Shown here one piece after another: positions 51,474 through 59,921 of a DNA stretch of 64,000 nt. Below the pieces are notes generated by a model. That model searched no databases, was not told where the DNA came from, and worked only from the letters and a program-made list of their open reading frames with translations. Origin of the DNA: JAXGMQ01 sp040768585 (GTDB lineage: Bacteria; Caldisericota; Caldisericia; JAAYUI01); assembly GCA_040768585.1 (NCBI GenBank), contig JAXGMQ010000001.1, forward strand, positions 1,054,001 to 1,118,000, written 5' to 3'. Every line of letters starts with the position of its first letter. Within the stretch, counting starts at the first letter, position 1. A program made the translations under genes and the position numbers.

Positions 51474-52619
51474 CTACCAGCCGAAAGCACAGTAAAGCGC
51501 CGAGACGGTTTGATAAAAAATCATTCCCCCATCGCACGCAACATGTAGAATTTCATCTCCATACTTGCTTTCAAAAGAGAAAAATAATTTTCCATCAAAG
51601 TCTATTGCGGTCAAGGTGTCACCAACTGCCGCAATCACATAATCTTTTGACACATCAAAATCATTGACTGTCCCGGCAAAAGATATCACCCCACTTTGAA
51701 CTCCAGTGTCCACACTATAACTATACACTCTGTTTTCCTGTGCCACAAAAAGAGCATCTCCAAAAACAATTGGTTGCACTGCAAGTTGTTTTCTGCTGGG
51801 ATCGCTGTTCTTGTGATCCGCTTTTGTCCAAACTATCTCTCTGTTGTTGGCGTCAAGCGCTACAGTGACTGGCCCAATAGTGCTATTTCCATACTCACAC
51901 AATAACAATCTATCACTGGCAAAAATAACACCATCATCGGGCAACACCCAGTTTTCAAAGCTCTGTATGAAGTTTCCAGTTGAGAGATATCTGATCTCTA
52001 TCCTGCCCGACTTTGTTGTCGCTATCAGCCTCTCCCCAAATATCGTAACCGATTGGAAGATATCATCTTGGTATATGTCTCTAGTGTAGCGCTCTCTCTC
52101 GTCATTTGATTTCTGGAGGCACTTTGTTTCCCAGTTTTTTCTCCCGCTCGATGCATCAAGGCAGTACAGGTTTCCATTGTTTGATGGAAAAACTATTAGA
52201 TTACTCGAAACATCGGGTTTTAGCACAAATCCTTTTCCCAATCTGGAGTCATCTATCAAAAATTCCCAGTTTATCTCTCCACTCTCCACGGAGAGGCACA
52301 CCAGTTTATTCCCTGACATCGCATACACATCACTACCAAACACAAAAGGAGCAAACGTTACTCCAATCTCTTTCGAGAAAGCTTTCTCTGATCTTGCCCA
52401 CTCTACCTGTCCACTGCTCTTATTGATCTTATAAATCTTTTCTCCAAGCAGTGTCGTAACATAAACAGATTCATCCTCGACCACGAAGTCGTGTATCCCA
52501 TGTTCTGGAATTTGTACCACCCAAGCTTGTTCGTAGCTGGTTGCAAGGTCACCTTGTCTCGTTTCTCCACAAGAAATCAGTAACACCACAGCAATCAGCA
52601 AGGCCGATATTTGTTTCAC
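51474..52619 (-). CDS. PQQ-like beta-propeller lipoprotein
   Basis: 381 residues. Signal peptide with lipobox LISC (Cys near 17). At least five PQQ-like blades are visible from their turns: INKSSGQVEWAR, LSVESGEINWEF, LDASSGRKNWET, LDANNREIVWTK, and YSVDTGVQSGV. The pattern L-D-x-x-[ST]-G-x-x-x-W is clear, as in BamB and in quinoprotein-like proteins, though no PQQ-binding residues are evident. BamB-like assembly of outer-membrane proteins is possible but it has no bam genes nearby. It ends before the hydrogenase promoter and diverges from the carboxyltransferase gene. Confidence 0.82.
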   Translation of the reverse strand: MKQISALLIAVVLLISCGETRQGDLATSYEQAWVVQIPEHGIHDFVVEDESVYVTTLLGEKIYKINKSSGQVEWARSEKAFSKEIGVTFAPFVFGSDVYAMSGNKLVCLSVESGEINWEFLIDDSRLGKGFVLKPDVSSNLIVFPSNNGNLYCLDASSGRKNWETKCLQKSNDERERYTRDIYQDDIFQSVTIFGERLIATTKSGRIEIRYLSTGNFIQSFENWVLPDDGVIFASDRLLLCEYGNSTIGPVTVALDANNREIVWTKADHKNSDPSRKQLAVQPIVFGDALFVAQENRVYSYSVDTGVQSGVISFAGTVNDFDVSKDYVIAAVGDTLTAIDFDGKLFFSFESKYGDEILHVACDGGMIFYQTVSALYCAFGW

Positions 52620-52699
52620 AGTTATTAAATCTATGCTTTAATGTCTTTTTTGTAAAGTGATGTTGATATTAGTTTTTTAGCCCCTAGAATACCCGCGAA

Positions 52700-54193
52700 A
52701 TGAGAAAAGTAGAATTTATTGATTTGTCACTTCGCGATGGTCAGCAGAGCCTTTTTGCCACTAGGATGACCACACCACAAGCCCTTGAGGTTCTCCCAGA
52801 TATCCTTGACGCAAATTTCCCAGAGCTTGAGCTTTGGGGCGGCGCTACACTCGACGCCCCCCTGAGGTTTCTCGATGAGAATCCCTGGGACAGACTCGAC
52901 GCATACTCCAAGCTCTGCAAACATCGTTCAAAGATTCGAATACTCACAAGGGGTCAGAATCTTTTTGCATACTCCCCGTACCCCGACAACCTTGTTATAG
53001 CATTTACTAGGGCTGCTATTGGCTCCGGTGTCAACGTGCTTCGCATGTTTGATGCCCTCAATGACAGAAGGAATCTTATGATCCCTCTTCTTGCCGCCAA
53101 AGCCTACGGTGCAAACTCTGAGTGCTGCATTTGTTACACCACATCTCCTATCCATACTCCTGACCTTTTCTCGGAGCTTGCCATTGACCTTGAGAACATG
53201 GGTGCTGACATCATCGCCATCAAGGATATGGCTGGTATCATGCATCCAAGAGATGCTTCAAATCTTATCAGGTCTATCAAATCCAAGACATCCCTTCCTC
53301 TTACCATCCATTCGCACAGCACCTGTGGTTATGCCGAAACAAATATCATCGTCTCACTCCTAGAGGGAGCCGACAGATTTGATACCGCCATTGGCCCTTT
53401 TGCTGGTGGCACCTCACACCCGCCGATTGAGATTGCCGCAACTATTGCCGATATGCTTGGCGTTGAGCACTCAATCGATTTGAAAGCTGTCTCAAAGGCT
53501 GCGGTCAAACTGATGAAAATCAGAAAAGAACTCTCATCATACGACAAAAATTTCGACTCTCTTCCAGAACTCATTGAGTACCCACTCCCGCCGTCAAAGA
53601 AGGAGTTTATCGAGAAGGCGATAACCGCCGTCAAATCTGACGATTTCGAAAGAGCAATTGAGCTGATGCGCTCTCTCATGCAGTCATACGGTTACTCAGA
53701 GCCGGATATCGCCCAACTTGGTTCCCAGGTTCCAGGGGGTATGCTCTCCAACCTCAGGAATCAACTCAAGACCATCGGAAGACTTGAGTCACTGCCTGCC
53801 ATATTGGAAGAGGTTGAGCGGGTAAGATCCGATGCCGGATTCCCTCCTCTTGTCACGCCATCATCACAAATCATCGGCGCGCAAGCTGCCTTCAATGTCG
53901 AGACTGGCTCGCGCTACAAGGTCGCGTCAAAGGAATTCAAAGAGCTCATCCAGGGCAAGTACGGCAAACCAGGCCCAATCGATGAGGGCTTCATTCGAGA
54001 TGTCACGAAGAGCAGCACCAGATACACCCAGCGTTCTGGCCACTACGTCGATGCATCACCGCTCACTGTTGAGGATGGACTCAACCCACCAGACTTTATC
54101 CACGACCACAGAAGCCTCCTTCTGTATTTGATGCTCCCCGGCCCATCAAAGGAATTCTTCAGCAAGGGTGAAGGTACAAAAGAGATCCACTAG
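52700..54193 (+). CDS. Biotin-dependent carboxyltransferase (OadA / pyruvate carboxylase B type)
   Basis: 497 residues. The (beta/alpha)8 carboxyltransferase domain is complete: FIDLSLRDGQQSLFATRM at the start with the metal-binding aspartate, ELWGGATLDAPLRFL, IIAIKDMAGIM, and HSHSTCG with the two histidine metal ligands. The post-barrel domain is present to about residue 450 (QVPGGMLSNLRNQL). The C-terminal biotinyl domain that OadA normally carries is missing, so it must use a separate biotin protein such as AccB at 18403. No oadB/oadG or pyruvate carboxylase A gene is adjacent. Substrate (oxaloacetate, pyruvate or methylmalonyl-CoA) is undetermined. Confidence 0.9.
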   Translation: MRKVEFIDLSLRDGQQSLFATRMTTPQALEVLPDILDANFPELELWGGATLDAPLRFLDENPWDRLDAYSKLCKHRSKIRILTRGQNLFAYSPYPDNLVIAFTRAAIGSGVNVLRMFDALNDRRNLMIPLLAAKAYGANSECCICYTTSPIHTPDLFSELAIDLENMGADIIAIKDMAGIMHPRDASNLIRSIKSKTSLPLTIHSHSTCGYAETNIIVSLLEGADRFDTAIGPFAGGTSHPPIEIAATIADMLGVEHSIDLKAVSKAAVKLMKIRKELSSYDKNFDSLPELIEYPLPPSKKEFIEKAITAVKSDDFERAIELMRSLMQSYGYSEPDIAQLGSQVPGGMLSNLRNQLKTIGRLESLPAILEEVERVRSDAGFPPLVTPSSQIIGAQAAFNVETGSRYKVASKEFKELIQGKYGKPGPIDEGFIRDVTKSSTRYTQRSGHYVDASPLTVEDGLNPPDFIHDHRSLLLYLMLPGPSKEFFSKGEGTKEIH

Positions 54194-54351
54194 AGGCTTT
54201 GTCTTCTCTAAACTTATTTCTATCTTGATCGCCGATATTGGGGATTTGTCTACTGATGTTTTTTTACTGATTCATCGTGTCGGTATCACACAGCTTAGCT
54301 AACCGCTGTGGTTTCTTGTATGTTGGTTAACCATTTTTGTACATCCCTTAA

Positions 54352-55536
54352 CTACTTATAATAGGCTACCGACTCCCGTGCTTGAATGATAACTCCGTCA
54401 GAGAATGCAACATCGATTATGTTTTTATCAATCCCTGAATAGGATGTTGTGAATTCATTCTTCATTATGTCATAAACGAGCATGTAGGGATTTCCGTCAA
54501 GAATCAGAAAAACCTTCTCTCCCGCTGCAAGTAAAAATTTTGGTGTGTTGTATTTTTCGGGGATTGATTTCTTTATTACTTTGTGACCAATTCTTGAGTC
54601 CAGTATCAGAAGGTCACGGTCAAATATTGTGTATATATAACGGTCATTAATAGCTGGTGATGTCTCGATTTGAATTGATGTCGGATTGTTGCTTTTGAAT
54701 ATCTGAGACCATTTGAGTTTCCCTGTTCGGAGCTCTCTGGTGCTGAAAAGTCCAAACTCTGTGATGTAAACGTAGTCACCTTGAATCTGAGGCGGGGCTT
54801 TTGTCAAGCCGTCAGAAATGTAAGACCAGAGCTTCTCACCACTTGCTATGTCAAATCCCATGTAAATCGATTTGCCCACTCCCATACCAGAACCACTGAC
54901 TATCAGATTCTTCCCATCTGTTGTCACGTACTCATATTTAAAGTTCGCATCAAGCCGTGTTCTCCAGATCGGCATCCCCGTCTTTTTATCAATAAACTCA
55001 AGAGCCTGTGTGTCGTCTATCGCAATCACTATTGATCCAAAAACATCGTAACACAGTATGCTGTTTTTTCTCTGATACGTATCCCAGAACAAGACCATGC
55101 TGTTGCTCTCGAAGCACCTGAGGATTCCGTTGTAAAGCAGGTAGACTTGATCTCCAGTGCACTCAATGTCGTACTTCAGATAGTTTCCAACTCTTATGAC
55201 CTGCTGCGCAAAAACTCTTCCCGTTCTTTTTCGAAGCTTCAGAAGCTCTTTTTGTTTTTCCCCGTCGACCACCACAAATATAAAGTCTTTGTTTGAGGCG
55301 ATATTGCTCCATGTGCTTCCCGACACAAGCTGCACGTCCCATTTTGGTGTAGGGGTATCGCTGTAGGTTGTGTAGGTGTTAAATAGTCGTCCTTCTCCCC
55401 CAAATCTGCCCCAGATACTGGTTTCTTCGTCTATTTGTCCATATTGGCAGGACGAGAACATCACGATTGCGCATAAAATCAAAAACAGACTTATATAACG
55501 CGCCACCGTTTCATTCATGAGGTGATATGATATCAC
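54352..55536 (-). CDS. PQQ-like beta-propeller lipoprotein
   Basis: 394 residues from GTG 55536, or 388 from ATG 55518; neither has a strong ribosome binding site. The lipobox is FSSC near residue 29. Blade turns include LRKRTGRVFAQ, IDKKTGMPIWRTRLD, FDIASGEKLWSYI, TRELRTGKLKWSQIF and LDSRIGHKV. It is the same class as the gene at 51474 but not a close copy. Propeller lipoproteins of this type may be scaffolds. It is flanked by a DnaA-box cluster upstream and by 158 bp of non-coding DNA downstream. Confidence 0.78.
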   Translation of the reverse strand: MISYHLMNETVARYISLFLILCAIVMFSSCQYGQIDEETSIWGRFGGEGRLFNTYTTYSDTPTPKWDVQLVSGSTWSNIASNKDFIFVVVDGEKQKELLKLRKRTGRVFAQQVIRVGNYLKYDIECTGDQVYLLYNGILRCFESNSMVLFWDTYQRKNSILCYDVFGSIVIAIDDTQALEFIDKKTGMPIWRTRLDANFKYEYVTTDGKNLIVSGSGMGVGKSIYMGFDIASGEKLWSYISDGLTKAPPQIQGDYVYITEFGLFSTRELRTGKLKWSQIFKSNNPTSIQIETSPAINDRYIYTIFDRDLLILDSRIGHKVIKKSIPEKYNTPKFLLAAGEKVFLILDGNPYMLVYDIMKNEFTTSYSGIDKNIIDVAFSDGVIIQARESVAYYK

Positions 55537-55587
55537 TTTGTGATTTTCTAAGAATTAAGTTATTGCTTTTTCTCACCAAAAATATTA

Positions 55588-55743
55588 TGTGGATAACTTA
55601 TATTAGAAAAAATACTCATCATGAAATGCTTTATTGATGAGGATTATCTTTAAACAAAATGTTAACTTCCACTATGTCAGCCTCAATGGAGTCTTAGAAT
55701 TTGTGAGTGGTATTATCCACATGTGGAAAACTAATGTGGAAAA
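55588..55743. other. DnaA-box cluster 1
   Basis: TGTGGATAA at 55588-55596 and TTATCCACA at 55713-55721 are perfect DnaA boxes. TGTGGAAAA, one mismatch, occurs at 55722-55730 and 55735-55743 as part of a tandem 13-bp repeat (ATGTGGAAAACTA twice, 55721-55746). The strip lies between the PQQ lipoprotein and the PEGA gene and may be part of the origin or a DnaA-titration site. Confidence 0.65.
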
Positions 55744-57531
55744 CTAATGTCTTGGGATATCGTTTTCTCCCATGGAATCACCATCAATCCAGACATTCAT
55801 GAGTGATACAACGCCATCTTCAACGTGTAAAACTACTTTCAATCCATATATCTTGCCAATCATAACGACCATGTCTTTGCCTGCAATGTTCCTATTCATC
55901 ATGCCTGATTGCACCCAGCCGTCTGCCCAAGAGTGACCTGTAAGAAGCGTCTTCCACTCTATAACCGTGTTTTTTGTCATATCGTAGAGATAAAACTTCT
56001 TTCCGATTGTCTCAATCGCCAAGGTATTTGATCCGATGTCGTACACCTTGGTCGGACTCGATATCCCGTTAATTGCAACAGACTGCATTGACGGCAGCGA
56101 CATGGCAAACAGCTCGTTGCCATCTTGAACAATTGCAATTCCATTATCAGAAAAAATTACATCATTTGCGGTTGTTTCGCCAATGGTCTCCCCACTATTG
56201 TTGTTAAAGAATGTTACCTTGGTGCCTATCTTTGTTGCGATGTAGTCTTCATTTTTTGAGATGATTACCTTCTCAAAACTTTTCCCTATCAGATAGGCGT
56301 TTTCTGGATTGTCTCTGTTTACCAACATTCCATCATTTGTTATGAAGTACTTTGGGTTGTTGGTGATATCTCCAGTATCAATCGTATCTTCAGCAAAAAG
56401 AGAAATCCAATCTATCCGCTCGATGCTCTGACCGAAAACATCTCTCTGCGAGACCTCAGGGAATGTGAGTGTTATCTCGTTGCTCTCGCTTTTAGCAACT
56501 CTATCATAGTCAACAACTTCAATTGCTGCTGATATCCCATCACGCTTACCCACAAATATCGCCTTCTCAGGAGTTTCATCACCTAGTGTGAGATATGTAA
56601 GAATCATATCTGAATCAACAGATATGGGAGTGGTGGATGGAAGTTGCAGTTGTTTCTTTGTTGAAGAAATCTTACTGTCGACAAACGAGTACAGGAACAC
56701 ATCAGCACCGGGGACACTGACCTCTCCTACTGCACCATCGACAAACAGTCCCTGCTTGTCCAATGAATACATCAAGTTTACAAGATCGTCTTGTACATCA
56801 ATCGTTCTTTCGACAATATCAAACCCGTCTTTTGCAAGTCTTATCTGGTGTGTGCCAAATGTCAGTCTGGTTGACAGAGGGGTTTTCCCTATGTGTCTGT
56901 TGTCGACAAACAACTCCGCATCTGATGGGTCTGAATCGATTTGCACAACATACTGTGTCTGTTCAAGCTTAATGAACAGCTCTTTCTTCTCATCAAAATC
57001 ATGGACTATTTCGAGTGTTGTGTATCCGGTCTTCTCTGCTTTTACTTTGGCTACTCCACTAATCTCCGAGTTGAGCTTGACTGGCGTTTCACCGACATAT
57101 TTGCCATCGATATAGATTTTTACACCATTTGGATTTGAAGTTATTGGTATTTCCTCATTGGATTTCTCAAAAACCATTGAGAATGACGAGGAGGACTTTG
57201 TGATTGTTATTTTGTCCTCGATGGCAAAATAACCCTCATGCTCAAGCCTCAAGTTATAGCTGTTTCCATCAATGAGGTCGATTTCAAAAGGGGTATTACC
57301 GATGTATTCGTCGTCGAGAATTATCTTCGCATTTTTCGGGATGGTACTGAAATGCACCGTCACAACAGAGTCGTCTGTACCGCTGAAAAAGTTGAAAACC
57401 AGGTAGAATCCTATTGCCGCAACCACAGCAATAATCACCCATATGTACCATCTAGGGCTATTCCCACCATCATTTTGCTCTATTGGACTTTGATCGTTTT
57501 CAATAAGAAGTGTCGGTCTGTAGTTTTTCAT
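55744..57531 (-). CDS. Membrane protein with three PEGA repeats
   Basis: 595 residues. One membrane segment at about 28-50 (WYIWVIIAVVAAIGFYLVF) leaves a large extracytoplasmic part. Three PEGA repeats follow: IILDDEYIGNTPFEIDL, VKIYIDGKYVGETPVKL and AELFVDNRHIGKTPLSTRL, each with the strand then G-x-T-P. The remaining 350 residues have no clear family, though their strand-rich blocks could form a propeller (FFNNNSGETIGET). PEGA proteins are envelope-associated. Its start overlaps the parB stop by one base (TAATG), so it is cotranscribed with parA and parB, an unusual third member for that operon. Confidence 0.82.
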   Translation of the reverse strand: MKNYRPTLLIENDQSPIEQNDGGNSPRWYIWVIIAVVAAIGFYLVFNFFSGTDDSVVTVHFSTIPKNAKIILDDEYIGNTPFEIDLIDGNSYNLRLEHEGYFAIEDKITITKSSSSFSMVFEKSNEEIPITSNPNGVKIYIDGKYVGETPVKLNSEISGVAKVKAEKTGYTTLEIVHDFDEKKELFIKLEQTQYVVQIDSDPSDAELFVDNRHIGKTPLSTRLTFGTHQIRLAKDGFDIVERTIDVQDDLVNLMYSLDKQGLFVDGAVGEVSVPGADVFLYSFVDSKISSTKKQLQLPSTTPISVDSDMILTYLTLGDETPEKAIFVGKRDGISAAIEVVDYDRVAKSESNEITLTFPEVSQRDVFGQSIERIDWISLFAEDTIDTGDITNNPKYFITNDGMLVNRDNPENAYLIGKSFEKVIISKNEDYIATKIGTKVTFFNNNSGETIGETTANDVIFSDNGIAIVQDGNELFAMSLPSMQSVAINGISSPTKVYDIGSNTLAIETIGKKFYLYDMTKNTVIEWKTLLTGHSWADGWVQSGMMNRNIAGKDMVVMIGKIYGLKVVLHVEDGVVSLMNVWIDGDSMGENDIPRH

Positions 57532-58370
57532 TATTTTGCGCTAATCGATGCGATCATGTCGCATATTCTTATTAAGTCCTCTGGGTTATAGTACTCGATT
57601 GTAATGGATTTGTGACCAACTTTGACTTTTGTGCCAAGAGTATCTCTCAAAATACCTTCGGCTTGTACTTGCGTTGTTGTTCTTTGAATGGGTTTTGTTT
57701 TTCTCTTCTCTTCGGTTGGGATGGTCTTGACCAATTTTTCTGTTTGTCTAACCGAGAGTTTTTCGGTAATTATCTGCTCAAGTCCAGAGAGTATCATGTC
57801 CTCGTTCTTAAGGGCAAGAAGCGCTCTACCATGACCCTCTGATATCTCACCGGCAAGTATCGCCTCCTGCACGATATCAGGAAGCTCAAGCAGTCTTAAC
57901 AGGTTTGTGACATATGGACGAGATTTCTTTACACCCTCTGCTATTGACTCCTGTGTGTATCCAAACTCCTCACGGAGCCTCTTCATAGCCCTGGCGATAT
58001 CAATTGGGTTTAGGTCTTCGCGTTGGATATTTTCAACAAGAGCAAACTCCGCAGCATCATTGTCTGAAATCTCGCGTATCACGACCGGAATTTTTTCAAA
58101 CCCGGCGATTCTCGCAGCTCTTATTCTTCTTTCACCAGCAATAAGCTCGTACGTATCCCCAACCTTGCGAACGACTATAGGTTGTATGACTCCTGAGCGT
58201 TTCAATGACTGCGCAAGCTCGGTAAGAGACGAGTCATCAAGCTTTGTTCGTGGTTGATAGGGCGAGTAGGAGATAATATCAATTGGCAATTCAGTTACAG
58301 ACTTGCTCTCCTTGTCCTCGGTGGGCAACAACGCCCCCAAACCCTTACCTAGTCCGAACTTATTAGCCAT
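57531..58370 (-). CDS. parB: Chromosome-partitioning protein ParB (CTPase)
   Basis: 279 residues, start supported by AGGAGGAAG. The N-terminal peptide GLGKGLGALLP is the ParA-stimulating sequence. The CTP-binding motifs GERRIRAA and ENIQREDLNPI are intact. A helix-turn-helix (YTQESIAEGVKKSRPYVTNLLRLL) reads parS. The C-terminal dimerisation domain is at about 230-279. It would bind the perfect parS at 38066 and may recognise the half-site repeats at 59597-59862. Confidence 0.96.
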   Translation of the reverse strand: MANKFGLGKGLGALLPTEDKESKSVTELPIDIISYSPYQPRTKLDDSSLTELAQSLKRSGVIQPIVVRKVGDTYELIAGERRIRAARIAGFEKIPVVIREISDNDAAEFALVENIQREDLNPIDIARAMKRLREEFGYTQESIAEGVKKSRPYVTNLLRLLELPDIVQEAILAGEISEGHGRALLALKNEDMILSGLEQIITEKLSVRQTEKLVKTIPTEEKRKTKPIQRTTTQVQAEGILRDTLGTKVKVGHKSITIEYYNPEDLIRICDMIASISAK

Positions 58371-58406
58371 TTGACTTCCTCCTTAGTCTGTGCGCTTTGC
58401 TATTTT

Positions 58407-59171
58407 CTACGACGCTCTCTTTATTATCTCATGCGCTAAGCTCTCATACGCTTGGGCACCCTTCGATGTTGGGTCATAGACAGAGATTGGTTTACCATAC
58501 GATGGGGCTTCAGACACCCTAACATTTCTTGGTATGACACTTTCAAAAAGTTCGGTACCAAAAAACTTTTTTACCTCTGCTGCAACCGACTTTGAGAGCG
58601 TGGTTCTCTCATCGAACATGGTAAGGAGAACACCAAAGATTGTGAGTGATGTGTTCATTGTTCCTTTTATCAGTTTGTATGTTGAAATGAGTTGAGACAG
58701 TCCCTCAAGAGCATAGTACTCGGTTTGAATCGGGATAAGTATCGCGTCTGAGGCAACAAGAGCATTGACTGTGAGGAGACCAAGTGAAGGTGGGCAATCG
58801 ATTAAAACGAAATCGTTCTCCTGTCTGACCTGCGAGAGTCCCTCTGCAAGGCGTCTTTCGCGGCTCTTCATCTCAACAAGTTCGACCTCAGCACCAGCAA
58901 GATCTATGTTGGAAGGGATGACCTTGAGGTTCGTATAGCTCGTGTTCATGATGATTTGTGAGGCATTTTCTTTGCCGATAAGAAGCTCGTACGTTGATTG
59001 TTTCACATCACCTCGGTCAATGCCAATGCCAGTTGTTGCGTTGCCCTGTGGGTCAATATCACAGATGACGCATTTCTTTCCGAGTTGCGAAAGCGAATAT
59101 CCAAGATTGACTGCTGTTGTCGTCTTACCGACTCCACCTTTTTGGTTGCTAAGAGCCAATACTATTCCCAT
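58407..59171 (-). CDS. parA: Chromosome-partitioning ATPase ParA
   Basis: 254 residues. Walker A with the signature lysine (NQKGGVGKTTTAVNLG) near residues 9-24, Walker A' DIDPQGNATTG and Walker B-like FVLIDCPPSLGLLT are all present. It is a Soj-type chromosomal ParA that binds DNA nonspecifically and pulls ParB-parS complexes apart. Its start is only 24 bases after the 3' end of tmRNA on the same strand, so it probably lacks a separate promoter between the two. The ribosome binding site AAGGA is within that gap. Confidence 0.96.
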   Translation of the reverse strand: MGIVLALSNQKGGVGKTTTAVNLGYSLSQLGKKCVICDIDPQGNATTGIGIDRGDVKQSTYELLIGKENASQIIMNTSYTNLKVIPSNIDLAGAEVELVEMKSRERRLAEGLSQVRQENDFVLIDCPPSLGLLTVNALVASDAILIPIQTEYYALEGLSQLISTYKLIKGTMNTSLTIFGVLLTMFDERTTLSKSVAAEVKKFFGTELFESVIPRNVRVSEAPSYGKPISVYDPTSKGAQAYESLAHEIIKRAS

Positions 59172-59195
59172 GTTCTCTGTCCTTGTGAATAAAGT

Positions 59196-59544
59196 TGGTG
59201 GAGGTGACGGGAATCGAACCCGTGTCCAACCTGAGTCATCAACCGTAGGAGTTACAAGCTTCCCCGCTAATTTTGCTCTGTGGCTTCAAGCGGGAGTTAA
59301 CCACAGAGTTTAGCCCGATTTATACGAAAACCGCACGTACGGACAAGAACTTACGGCCTTCGGGTTCGTGTGCGTCGGCTTCCGGCTACCCAAACCAGTC
59401 TCACCGGTTGCCGTTGGCTGATTAAGCAGCCAAAGCGTAATTATTGTTGGCAGTTATTGCCGTGGTGTCTTGTTAACGAGGCTGGCACCATCCTCGGCTT
59501 GCCTTGCCGGCTAAATTGTCAAGTGTCGAGGCCAAATCACCCCC
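59196..59544 (-). ncRNA. ssrA: Transfer-messenger RNA (tmRNA)
   Basis: The minus strand begins GGGGGTGATTTGGCCTCGAC and ends in the T-arm GACACGGGTTCGATTCCCGT followed by CACCTCC and an encoded CCA. The 5' GGGGGTG pairs with CACCTCC (one G-U). An internal frame ends in TAC GCT TTG GCT GCT TAA, giving a proteolysis tag ending ANNNYALAA. A GCA codon three codons earlier could start a longer AITA version. The 5' half has pseudoknot-like GC-rich helices. It rescues stalled ribosomes with SmpB. It is about 349 nt. Confidence 0.95.
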
Positions 59545-59555
59545 AATGAAAAGAG

Positions 59556-59583
59556 AGTATACACATTCATTTTCTATATTCAA
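59556..59583 (-). promoter_or_regulatory. Promoter of tmRNA (and probably parAB)
   Basis: On the minus strand TTGAAT (59578-59583), 16 bases, TATACT (59556-59561). About 11 bases separate it from the mature tmRNA 5' end, as expected for a processed precursor. Confidence 0.72.
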
Positions 59584-59596
59584 CATGATTTTGATT

Positions 59597-59862
59597 GTGA
59601 AACATCGTGAAACATTTTATTAAGAATGTTTATTTATCCACGTTTTCTGCACATTCTTATTAACATATATTGGTTTCGTGAAACATCGTGAAACATTACG
59701 TATTTTCAAATCTTTTGCCTAGGTTCAAATTAAAGTATCGTGTTTTATCCACATGTATTAACAGTCGTGAAACACTGTGAAACATATAATCAATTCATTT
59801 TGTCATCAAGTTTTTATAAACATTCAAAACCGAATATTTCCCTGTGAAACATCGTGAAACAT
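59597..59862. repeat. Array of four paired parS half-sites (direct repeats)
   Basis: GTGAAACA occurs eight times as four pairs of 10-bp direct repeats, starting at 59597, 59678, 59767 and 59844; the second half of each pair begins 10 bp later. Pairs are 77-89 bp apart. Each half equals one arm of parS (TGTTTCACGTGAAACA) but arms point the same way instead of facing each other. DnaA boxes TTATCCACG (59634-59642) and TTATCCACA (59745-59753) lie between pairs. No coding frame is present in this 377-bp gap. Confidence 0.85.
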
Positions 59863-59921
59863 TTCATTGACTGTGTTTGAGAGTAAAATACCCTTTCGAT
59901 AGCAAACAGGAGGAGAGCACA

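Noticed and set aside
59597..59862. CRISPR array
   Set aside because: Repeats are paired 10-bp units with unequal spacers of 57-69 bp; there is no 23-37 bp repeat and no cas gene.
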